DNA of 15,796 nucleotides. Origin: an uncultured beta proteobacterium (GTDB lineage Bacteria > Pseudomonadota > Gammaproteobacteria > Burkholderiales > Rhodocyclaceae). Both the position numbers and the translations under genes were made by a program. Below are positions 1-6,215 of this stretch, in pieces (position 1 is the stretch's first letter; every line of letters starts with the position of its first letter). The notes under the pieces are model-generated. The model worked only from the letters and a program-made list of their open reading frames with translations, was not told where the DNA came from and ran no database searches. Where the stretch lies: contig CAIXAY010000431.1 of NCBI GenBank assembly GCA_903917505.1, forward strand, positions 1-15,796. The letters run 5' to 3'.

Positions 1-1260
1 ATCGAGGCGTGGTTCTCGCTCGACCCGAAGGAACTCATCGGCGACGAATCCGCCCAATATCGCAAGATGACCGACACGCTCGACGTCTGGTTCGACTCCG
101 GCGTCACCCATTCCAGCGTCCTGCGCGGTTCGCACCGGGACGAGCTGAAATACCCGGCCGACATGTACCTCGAAGGTTCCGACCAGCACCGCGGCTGGTT
201 CCAGAGCTCGCTGCTGACCGGCTGCGCGATCGACGGCCGCGCGCCCTACGACGCCCTGCTCACGCACGGCTTCGTGGTCGACGGCAAGGGCCTGAAGATG
301 TCGAAATCAAAGGGCAACGTCATCGCCCCGCAGAAGATTTCCGACACGCTAGGCGCCGACATCCTGCGCCTGTGGACGGCGGCGACCGACTATTCGGGCG
401 AACTCTTCATCTCGGACGAGATCCTGAAGCGCGTCGTCGAATCCTACCGCCGCATCCGCAACACGCTGCGCTTCCTGCTCGCCAACACCGTCGATTTCGA
501 TCCGGCCAAGGACATCTTGCCGCCCGAGCAATGGCTGGAGATCGACCGCTACGCGCTGGCCCTGACGCGGCAGCTGCAGGCGCAATGCGAAGCCGATTAC
601 GGCAAGTACGAATTCCACCGCGTCGTGCAGGCGCTCCAGGGCTTCTGCTCGGAAGACCTCGGCGGCTTCTACCTCGACATCCTCAAGGACCGCCTGTACA
701 CGGCTGGCGCCGACTCCGCCGCGCGCCGCTCGGCGCAAAGCGCGCTGTGGCATATCACGCAGACCTTCGCCAAACTGATGGCGCCGATTCTCGCCTTCAC
801 CGCCGAAGAAGTTTGGCAGACGCTCTCCGGCAAGGGCGACTCGATCATGCTGCAGACCTGGCAGAGCCTGCCGGCACCCGCCGACGAAGCGCAACTGCTC
901 GGCAAGTGGAACAGGATCCGCGTCTACCGCGCCGAAGTGACGCGCGCCCTCGAGGAATTGCGCGTCGCCGGCAAGATCGGCTCGTCGCTGCAGGCCGCGG
1001 TCACGCTTTACGCCGATGGCGAGAAGTACGATATCCTCGCGTCGCTCGGCGACGACCTGCGCTTCGTCCTGATCAGCTCGCAGGCCAATGTGGTGCGCAG
1101 CGCCGAGGACAAGCTCGAGTGCACTGCGCTCGAATTCGCCAAGTGCGAGCGCTGCTGGCATGTGCGCGACGACGTCGGCGCCGATCCCGAGCACCCGGAG
1201 ATTTGCGGCCGCTGCGTCGCCAACCTCTACGGCGAGGGAGAGCCGCGTGCCTGCGCGTAA
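1..1260 (+). CDS. ileS: Isoleucyl-tRNA synthetase, C-terminal part (5' end outside window)
   Basis: This is the 3' part of a class I aminoacyl-tRNA synthetase that charges tRNA-Ile with isoleucine in the cytoplasm. The frame is open from base 1, so the gene begins to the left of the window; about 419 codons are visible of a protein usually near 930 residues. The WFDSG stretch early in the fragment and the LKMSKSKGN signature (KMSKS loop, bases 295-309) belong to the catalytic core. The anticodon-binding helical domain follows (WQTLSGKG and ALEELR regions). The C-terminus has the zinc finger typical of bacterial IleRS: a CERC pair near 1144-1155 and a CGRC pair near 1204-1215. The stop codon TAA (1258-1260) lies 14 bases inside lspA, so the two genes are probably co-transcribed and translationally coupled. 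No defect is visible. Confidence 0.97.
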   Translation: MEAWFSLDPKELIGDESAQYRKMTDTLDVWFDSGVTHSSVLRGSHRDELKYPADMYLEGSDQHRGWFQSSLLTGCAIDGRAPYDALLTHGFVVDGKGLKMSKSKGNVIAPQKISDTLGADILRLWTAATDYSGELFISDEILKRVVESYRRIRNTLRFLLANTVDFDPAKDILPPEQWLEIDRYALALTRQLQAQCEADYGKYEFHRVVQALQGFCSEDLGGFYLDILKDRLYTAGADSAARRSAQSALWHITQTFAKLMAPILAFTAEEVWQTLSGKGDSIMLQTWQSLPAPADEAQLLGKWNRIRVYRAEVTRALEELRVAGKIGSSLQAAVTLYADGEKYDILASLGDDLRFVLISSQANVVRSAEDKLECTALEFAKCERCWHVRDDVGADPEHPEICGRCVANLYGEGEPRACA

Positions 1261-1750
1261 CTGCATGCGCTGGCTGCAGTACGCTGCGGCCATCATCCTC
1301 GTCGATCAGATCAGCAAGTGGATCGTGCTCGGCGCGCTGCACCCGGGCGAAGCGATCTACGTCGCGCCCTTCTTCAACTGGGTGCTGACCTTCAACGCCG
1401 GCGCCGCTTTCAGCTTCCTGTCCGACGCCGGCGGCTGGCAGCGCTGGCTGTTCACCGCCCTGGCGCTAGGCGTGTCGGCGTGGATCGTCACCCTGTTGCG
1501 CCGCCACAGCGGCGAGTTCCGGCTGTCGCTGGCGCTCACCCTGGTGCTCGGCGGCGCGCTCGGCAATGTCGTCGACCGCATCCGCTTCGGCGCCGTCGTC
1601 GATTTCATCCAGTGGCACGCGGCGGGCTATTACTGGCCGGCGTTCAATGTCGCCGATTCGGCGATCACCGTCGGCGCCATCCTGCTCGCCTGGGACCAGT
1701 TGGCGAAACCGACCGGCGACAGCGCGGTCAAACCCGGCCACGATGCTTGA
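1247..1750 (+). CDS. lspA: Lipoprotein signal peptidase (signal peptidase II)
   Basis: Inner-membrane aspartyl protease that cleaves the signal peptide of prolipoproteins after diacylglyceryl modification. The 167-residue length fits the family. The catalytic aspartates are recognisable: Asp110 in NVVDR and Asp137 in FNVADS. The hydrophobic stretches match the four-helix topology, beginning with [17 protein letters not shown] chose the GTG at 1247, preceded by GAGGGAGAG at a normal distance. The next in-frame ATG at 1265 lacks a Shine-Dalgarno and would leave a very short N-terminus. The GTG start overlaps the end of ileS by 14 bases, as is common for ileS-lspA pairs. Downstream is a REP-like inverted pair in place of the often-found fkpB gene. 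Confidence 0.96.
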   Translation: MPARNCMRWLQYAAAIILVDQISKWIVLGALHPGEAIYVAPFFNWVLTFNAGAAFSFLSDAGGWQRWLFTALALGVSAWIVTLLRRHSGEFRLSLALTLVLGGALGNVVDRIRFGAVVDFIQWHAAGYYWPAFNVADSAITVGAILLAWDQLAKPTGDSAVKPGHDA

Positions 1751-1757
1751 ATAGGTC

Positions 1758-1786
1758 GTCACACCGGCGAGGGCCGGTGTCCAGTG
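1758..1786 (+). repeat. REP-like hairpin unit A
   Basis: A 29-base imperfect palindrome between lspA and ispH. The stem is CACCGGC paired with GCCGGTG around a short loop, and the unit ends in CCAGTG. It has the look of the GTCATTCCGGCGAA-type interspersed extragenic palindromes common in proteobacteria. It pairs with unit B at 1795-1823, which is in inverted orientation. Confidence 0.75.
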
Positions 1787-1794
1787 CCACGGCC

Positions 1795-1823
1795 CACTGG
1801 ATTCCGGCTTTCGCCGGAATGAC
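1795..1823 (-). repeat. REP-like hairpin unit B (inverted partner of unit A)
   Basis: On the minus strand this unit begins GTCATTCCGGCGAAAGCC and ends CCAGTG. It is the same length as unit A with the same outer bases, but its stem outer pairs are ATT/AAT instead of CAC/GTG. The two units face each other 8 bases apart, like a BIME. The pair could form one large cruciform or act as a transcriptional attenuator or RNA stabiliser between lspA and ispH; that role is inferred. Confidence 0.75.
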
Positions 1824-1879
1824 GGGACCCCCATGATCCAGGCAGAGACTCTTTTCACGCTATAAACACGGACGCACCC

Positions 1880-2803
1880 ATGCAAATCATCCTCGCTAAC
1901 CCGCGCGGCTTCTGCGCCGGCGTCGAACGCGCCATCGCCATCGTCGAACGCGCGATCGAAAAATTCGGCGCGCCGATCTATGTCCGCCATGAAGTCGTGC
2001 ACAACCAGTTCGTCTGCGACGACCTGCGCAAGAAGGGTGCGATCTTCATCGACGATCTCGCGCAAGTGCCGGCCGGCAGCACCGTCGTCTTCAGTGCGCA
2101 CGGCGTATCGCAGACGGTGCGCCAGGAAGCCGCGGCGCGCGGCCTGAAGATCTTCGACGCGACCTGCCCGCTGGTCACCAAGGTGCACGTCGAGGTCGCC
2201 AAGATGCGCAACGACGGCCGCGAGATCATCATGATCGGGCACAAGGGCCACCCCGAGGTCGAAGGCACGATGGGGCAAAGCGCGCACGGCATGTATCTCG
2301 TCGAGACCGTCGCCGACGTCCTGCGCCTCGCGGTCAAGGACGCATCCAGGCTGGCTTATGTCACGCAGACGACGCTGTCGGTCGATGACGCCGACAAGGT
2401 GGTCTGCGCCCTGCGCGAACGCTTTCCCGAGATCGTCGGCCCGAAGCGCGACGACATCTGCTATGCGACGCAGAACCGTCAGGATGCGGTCAAGGAACTG
2501 GCGACAAAAACCGACGTGGTCTTCGTCGTCGGCAGCCAGTCGAGTTCCAACTCCACCCGCCTGCGCGAAGTTGCCGAACTGCTCGGCGCCAAGGCCTACC
2601 TCGTCGACTGCGCCGAGCAGATTGAACCGGCCTGGCTTGAAGGCGCGACCCGCGTTGGCGTCACTGCCGGCGCCTCGGCGCCGGAAGTGCTGGTGCAAAG
2701 CGTCATACACCAGCTGACCGGAGGCGATCCCGACCAGACCACGCAGCTGCATGGCGCCACGGAAAACGTGACTTTTGCGCTGCCGAAGGAGTTGCAATCC
2801 TAG
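1880..2803 (+). CDS. ispH: 4-hydroxy-3-methylbut-2-enyl diphosphate reductase
   Basis: Last enzyme of the MEP isoprenoid pathway: an iron-sulfur protein that reduces HMBPP to isopentenyl and dimethylallyl diphosphate in the cytosol. The three cluster-binding cysteines are present: Cys12 ([11 protein letters not shown]), Cys96 ([11 protein letters not shown]) and Cys194 ([10 protein letters not shown]). Substrate-binding residues are also visible: His41 (EVVHNQF), the SAHGVS motif, [14 protein letters not shown], and the Ser/Asn cluster [13 protein letters not shown]. The length of 307 residues is normal. The ATG at 1880 starts directly on the conserved N-terminus; the Shine-Dalgarno is weak. 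ispH follows lspA across a 129-base gap with REP-like palindromes, and it ends convergently, 34 bases from the stop of the TonB-like gene on the other strand. Confidence 0.97.
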   Translation: MQIILANPRGFCAGVERAIAIVERAIEKFGAPIYVRHEVVHNQFVCDDLRKKGAIFIDDLAQVPAGSTVVFSAHGVSQTVRQEAAARGLKIFDATCPLVTKVHVEVAKMRNDGREIIMIGHKGHPEVEGTMGQSAHGMYLVETVADVLRLAVKDASRLAYVTQTTLSVDDADKVVCALRERFPEIVGPKRDDICYATQNRQDAVKELATKTDVVFVVGSQSSSNSTRLREVAELLGAKAYLVDCAEQIEPAWLEGATRVGVTAGASAPEVLVQSVIHQLTGGDPDQTTQLHGATENVTFALPKELQS

Positions 2804-2837
2804 GTCGCGCCGCGTCCTCCTTGACGCCAGCCCGCCT

Positions 2838-3572
2838 TCAATACGCCTTGCCCGAAGTTTCGCCGCGGTTGATGGGAACGAACTCAACTTCGACGAAATA
2901 TTGACTCTTGACCGGTCTCCCCAGAACTTCTCCGGGTGAGAATTCTGCGCGCGCGAACGCGCTTAGCGCAGCGTCCTCGAAGAAGCCTTTGGGCTCTGCG
3001 CGCATCACGGCCATGCCATCAATCGCACCGGTTTCACTGATCAGAATACGCAGGGTCACCTTCCCTTCCTGAGTGCCTGCGGCAATCGGGTAGACGATTG
3101 AAATGTCATTCAGGAGATTCGGCTGCCTTTGCAGTTCGATGCCAGACAAATAACGCGGAACGGATTGCAGATCCGCCGTGGACGCTTCGGACTTCGTCGC
3201 TGCACGAGGCGCCGAAATGAAATCGACATTTCTTTCGCCCTTTTTTGTTTCGCTGTGCCTGGCTTGCAGCTTTTCGCGCAGGGCAATCTGTTTATCGTTT
3301 CCGGCATCGTCGTCAGCCCCTGCGTCATGCAAGACAGCAGGACTCGCTGTTTCCGTGGCGGCAAACGAAGACCTGAGCACGGCGTATAGGGCGCTTTTCA
3401 CCACGTGGCCGTGTTCGGTGCCGGGCGATCCATCCGTGGAGAACGCCAAGGCGAGGAATATCGTGGCGTGCGCCAGGATTGACCAGGCCAGAGCGAACGC
3501 GAGCCGATGCTCGCGCCACGCCACGCGAACTTGAAACAAACGCCGCAGAGAAAGTCTCGATCCGGCAGCCAT
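2838..3572 (-). CDS. TonB-family protein (energy-transducer-like)
   Basis: A single-span inner-membrane protein with a TonB-type C-terminal domain. A short basic N-terminus is followed by one membrane helix (LAFALAWSILAHATIFLALAF), a long polar periplasmic linker, and a C-terminal domain of about 85 residues containing VTLRILISETGAIDGMAV, FFEDAALSAFARAEFSPGE and KSQYFVEVEF. This matches the beta-alpha-beta fold of the TonB C-terminus. TonB proteins pass energy from ExbB/ExbD to outer-membrane receptors; no exbB, exbD or receptor gene is visible here, so the partner is unknown. I prefer the ATG at 3572 (MAAGSRLSLRR), which follows a GGGGAGG tract, although the spacing is only about 2 bases. 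A longer form from ATG 3635 is possible. It is convergent with ispH. Confidence 0.8.
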   Translation of the reverse strand: MAAGSRLSLRRLFQVRVAWREHRLAFALAWSILAHATIFLALAFSTDGSPGTEHGHVVKSALYAVLRSSFAATETASPAVLHDAGADDDAGNDKQIALREKLQARHSETKKGERNVDFISAPRAATKSEASTADLQSVPRYLSGIELQRQPNLLNDISIVYPIAAGTQEGKVTLRILISETGAIDGMAVMRAEPKGFFEDAALSAFARAEFSPGEVLGRPVKSQYFVEVEFVPINRGETSGKAY

Positions 3573-3654
3573 GACCTCCCCGCATGCAACGACAGAGCAC
3601 AGGGCTGACCGGGGCAAATATCCATATGCCATCATTGCACGATTGGCCGCCAGC

Positions 3655-4602
3655 TTAAACGAAGCTTACCGGGTCGATATTCGCTATGCATGCGAGCACC
3701 GGAACGTTGGTCGTCACATTGTCGGTGCTGCAGGTGCGCGTGACCCAGGCGTTGCCTGCCGCGGCCATCTGCGCCGTGCATGTCAGCACGGGCACATTGG
3801 TTGTTACGTTCGGCGGCGGGCAGGTGCGCGTCAGCCAGCCGTTGCTCGCATCGCCGGTCTGCGGCGTGCATAAGGCGACCGGGTTGTTGATGTTGGTGAC
3901 GGTATTGCAGCTCACTGCCGTCCAGCCGTTCGCTGCCGAGGGATCCTCCGGCGTACATGTCGCCACGCCTGTCGAGTTCGACACGATACCGCACAGCGTC
4001 TCGACAAAACCATTGCCGGCGTTCGGAGCGGCCGGCGTGCAACTGGCCGTTACGGTCGGCCCCGAGAGTATCGTCGGGCCGACGCAGGTGGTCTGGACCA
4101 GGGTTCCCGAGATGCCGGGCGTGCACGCTGCCACCGGGACGTTGGTCGTAACGTTGTCCGTGCTGCAGCTGCGCGTCAGCCAGCCATTGGCCAGCAGAGG
4201 CACCGGCAGGGGCACGCACGCAGCGACCGGCACATTGGTCGTCACCGTCGGCGGCGGGCAGGTCGTTTGAACGAAAGTCACGGGATCGGTACCCGCAGTA
4301 CAGGAGGCCGCGGCCGCATTGATCGTGACACTGTCGGTGCCGCAGGTGGTGATGACATGCGTTCTCGGATTGGTGCCCGCCGTGCACGAAGCCACGGGAA
4401 CATTGGTCGTCACGCTGTCGGTGCTGCAAGTCGTTCTGATCATGTTCGCATCGATGCCTGGCGTGCAGGAATCCGCCGGAACGTTGGTCGTCACACTGTC
4501 GGTGGCATAGGTCGTCGTCGTCCACGCATTGCCCTCGGACGCCCCTTGCGCTGTACAAGTGTCAACCGGCACGTTGGTCGTGGTGATGGGAAATTTTGGC
4601 AT
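3655..4602 (-). CDS. Orphan Cys-repeat protein, probably a fragment of a PilY1-like gene
   Basis: A 315-residue ORF made almost wholly of about ten diverged repeats of roughly 30 residues, with the pattern VTTNVPVASCT, a variable stretch, then NxWxTxTC. Each repeat carries two cysteines. Similar units occur in the Cys-rich section of the large PilY1 gene in this window (for example VPVATCTAGTDPASKVQTAC near 8900), so common descent is likely. There is no signal peptide, membrane segment or other domain. The last repeat is cut: a unit that reads DPVTFVQTTC elsewhere reads DPVSFV followed by TAA where a CAA codon would be expected. The first ATG (4602) has no clear Shine-Dalgarno, and the frame stays open upstream to a stop at 4738-4740. 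I think it is a displaced, non-functional fragment, but a small expressed protein cannot be excluded. Confidence 0.5.
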   Translation of the reverse strand: MPKFPITTTNVPVDTCTAQGASEGNAWTTTTYATDSVTTNVPADSCTPGIDANMIRTTCSTDSVTTNVPVASCTAGTNPRTHVITTCGTDSVTINAAAASCTAGTDPVTFVQTTCPPPTVTTNVPVAACVPLPVPLLANGWLTRSCSTDNVTTNVPVAACTPGISGTLVQTTCVGPTILSGPTVTASCTPAAPNAGNGFVETLCGIVSNSTGVATCTPEDPSAANGWTAVSCNTVTNINNPVALCTPQTGDASNGWLTRTCPPPNVTTNVPVLTCTAQMAAAGNAWVTRTCSTDNVTTNVPVLACIANIDPVSFV

Positions 4603-4612
4603 CGAGAGATCA

Positions 4613-4630
4613 ACGGAAAAAATTACAATC
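4613..4630. repeat. 18-bp direct repeat, copy 1
   Basis: ACGGAAAAAATTACAATC, directly repeated at 4655-4672 with a 42-base period. It lies in an AT-rich patch that stands out in the GC-rich surroundings, just upstream of the orphan Cys-repeat ORF. Confidence 0.8.
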
Positions 4631-4654
4631 CGGATCTCAAAATTCAGAGCGACG

Positions 4655-4672
4655 ACGGAAAAAATTACAATC
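4655..4672. repeat. 18-bp direct repeat, copy 2
   Basis: Exact second copy of the repeat at 4613-4630. Because the period is 42 bases, both copies fall in the same frame as the orphan Cys-repeat ORF if that frame is read upstream of its ATG, giving IVIFSV twice, 14 codons apart. A promoter or operator role is possible but not supported by a clear -35/-10 pair. Confidence 0.8.
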
Positions 4673-4778
4673 GGGTCAAGCGTGCGCAGGGTCGTCGAAT
4701 GAGACTCTGCATCGCAAAGGAATGTATTCAGGCGATGCTATCCCGTCGCAGCAGAAGCGGGATCGACTCGAGGCAAGG

Positions 4779-4801
4779 CGGACCGTGCCGAAGCCGGTCC
4801 G
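4779..4801 (-). terminator. Hairpin just downstream of the DUF3108 gene
   Basis: A perfect 7-bp stem (CGGACCG / CGGTCCG) closes a 9-base loop, starting 6 bases past the stop of the DUF3108 gene. The position suits a terminator, but no clear U-tract follows, so termination strength is uncertain. Confidence 0.4.
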
Positions 4802-4807
4802 CGCGGA

Positions 4808-5842
4808 TCAATTGAAATCCAGTGCCGTCGCCGCCTGTTCGGTGATCAGGCCCTGCTTGTCGACATACCGCGCCTTGACCGGCAAGTAGTGCAGGTCCGG
4901 GACGACCCACAGCTCGATGGTCTCGCTGCTCTCGCTGGTGGAAAAAGCCACCTTGACCGAATGCACTTCGCCGAGCCCCGCAATCGAGAACGATTCAGTC
5001 CCGGCGATATGGTAGTTGAATGAGGCATAGGACGCGCCATCGGAAAGAAGCACCTTGCCGCCGGTCAGCTCGGGCTGCTTGAGCATGAAGTAGTAAAGCA
5101 GGCTCTGTCGGTCGAGGATGCCGTCGGGCATGCGCCATTTTTGCTTTCCGCCAGCCGGTGCGGAGCCGGTTTCCGCGCCGCTCCTCAGCGTCATCAGTTG
5201 TTGCGCCACACTGCCGAGGGCATCGTAGAGGAATGGAGCGAGACCCTGCCGACCTATCTTGCCCGCGATCTCGATATGCCAATGGTCTTGCGAGGCGTTG
5301 GCGTTCGCTTGTTCTTTGATGCTGATGCCGAAGTTGTCGTCGCGGTCGGCGACATAGAGATGCTGGCCGGAGGCAACCAGCCGCCTTTCCGCGCCGGTAA
5401 AAACATCGAAATTGATCGCCGCACGGCTGATGCGGCCGGTCATTCCGGGCAGGGGAATCCCGATGGACTGTTCTTTCTGTTCGGCCGCTTTATCCTGATT
5501 CGCAGAGGGCGTTGCCAGCACAGGCTGGCTCGGTGCTTGGTCGGGCGGGCGGCGCTTCTGGCGCACCCGGGGCGGTTCAGGCGCTTGGCTGGCTTTGGTC
5601 AGCCGGCTCGGGATCGGGAGCTCATTGCCCGGCGAGGAAATTTCCGCGGGCGCGGCTTCCTTGGCCGGCGTCTGGATCAAGACGATCTGCAGGCCGGCGC
5701 CATTCCTGACGCCGGGATTCAACTGGCCATACTGCAACAGCAGCGCAAGATGGAGGATCAGCGAAATCAACAAGGCGATGAGCAAGCGCGTTCTCGACGC
5801 CAGCTTCTCGTGTGCGAATGTCTTGGCAGCTGGCAATTGCAT
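4808..5842 (-). CDS. DUF3108 domain protein with TonB-like N-terminal anchor
   Basis: A 344-residue envelope protein. An N-terminal membrane helix (LLIALLISLILHLALLL, about residues 20-37) resembles the TonB/TolA anchor. A Pro/Gln/Lys-rich linker (about residues 55-130) is followed by a DUF3108 domain over roughly the last 200 residues. The signature end of this domain is visible as LWVVPDLHYLPVKARYVDK followed by ITEQAATALDF. DUF3108 proteins are periplasmic or cell-surface proteins of unknown biochemical role; related domains suggest an outer-membrane or polysaccharide link, but no function can be assigned. The ATG at 5842 lies just before the hydrophobic anchor; the ribosome-binding site is weak. 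It is followed by a hairpin (4779-4801). It is on the same strand as the pilus operon, 130 bases beyond the ancestral end of pilY1. Confidence 0.85.
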   Translation of the reverse strand: MQLPAAKTFAHEKLASRTRLLIALLISLILHLALLLQYGQLNPGVRNGAGLQIVLIQTPAKEAAPAEISSPGNELPIPSRLTKASQAPEPPRVRQKRRPPDQAPSQPVLATPSANQDKAAEQKEQSIGIPLPGMTGRISRAAINFDVFTGAERRLVASGQHLYVADRDDNFGISIKEQANANASQDHWHIEIAGKIGRQGLAPFLYDALGSVAQQLMTLRSGAETGSAPAGGKQKWRMPDGILDRQSLLYYFMLKQPELTGGKVLLSDGASYASFNYHIAGTESFSIAGLGEVHSVKVAFSTSESSETIELWVVPDLHYLPVKARYVDKQGLITEQAATALDFN

Positions 5843-5899
5843 CAGGGAACTGTTCTTCTGTTGATTTCAGATTGTTGCCCGCCTCCGCTCCGGCTCGAA

Positions 5900-5926
5900 C
5901 GGCGGCACATGAAAATTGTACCGCCG
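5900..5926 (-). terminator. Possible hairpin downstream of pilY1
   Basis: A CGGCGG / CCGCCG stem, interrupted by one mismatch and extended by two pairs, around an AT-rich loop. It lies about 47 bases past the ancestral pilY1 stop and before the DUF3108 gene. It has no U-tract, so it is a weak terminator candidate at best. Confidence 0.25.
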
Positions 5927-5972
5927 CCGGGAGAAAGTTGATTGAAAAGAAGTTCGGCGGTGCGATCTGGCC

Positions 5973-6215
5973 TTACTCCGCGATCACCTCGCGCCACGAC
6001 GTCCGGCGCGCCTTCGATTCGTCGGGCGGCGTCGGTGGCGTGGCGCCGCAGACATTACCCACGCAAGTGACGGGCGCAACCACCTTGCTCGGATCCTGCA
6101 CGCCGAAGATGACTTGCGGCCGGCCGATGCCGCCGTCGGGCGTCGACAGCACGACGATGGCCGGCGCTGAAGCAAAGGTATTGCCGATCAGGAGGCCGGT
6201 CAGACCGCCGGGATT
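5973..6215 (-). pseudogene. pilY1: PilY1 C-terminal tail cut off by an in-frame stop
   Basis: Directly after the TAA that ends the main pilY1 frame, the same frame continues for 80 codons to TAA at 5973-5975 with no shift. The tail reads as a natural PilY1 C-terminus: NPGGLTGLLIGNTFASAPAI, then VVLSTPDGGIGRPQVIFGV, a CVGNVC cysteine pair, and a final KARRTSWREVIAE. PilY1 proteins commonly end in an RRTSWREL-like motif, and GGLTGLLIGN continues the GGPI strand just before the stop. The sequence shows no in-frame ATG near its beginning, so independent translation is unlikely. I read this as one ancestral gene interrupted by a nonsense codon or a sequencing error. Confidence 0.8.

Noticed and set aside
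1088..1264. Longer lspA start at 1088
   Set aside because: The extra N-terminus is an out-of-frame reading of the ileS zinc-finger region. The GTG at 1247 has a ribosome site and gives normal LspA length.
1838..1866. Promoter for ispH with TATAAA at 1861
   Set aside because: No reasonable -35 element lies 16-18 bases upstream, and the leader would be extremely short. The evidence is too weak to list as a feature.
1466..2887. 473-codon open frame on the minus strand opposite lspA and ispH
   Set aside because: It is a GC-rich antisense shadow of two well-conserved genes and crosses the REP pair; the translation is low-complexity with no recognisable domain.
3632..4558. 308-codon minus-strand frame overlapping the orphan repeat ORF
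   Set aside because: It is the neighbouring frame of the same repeats, and its translation lacks the Cys pattern shared with pilY1.
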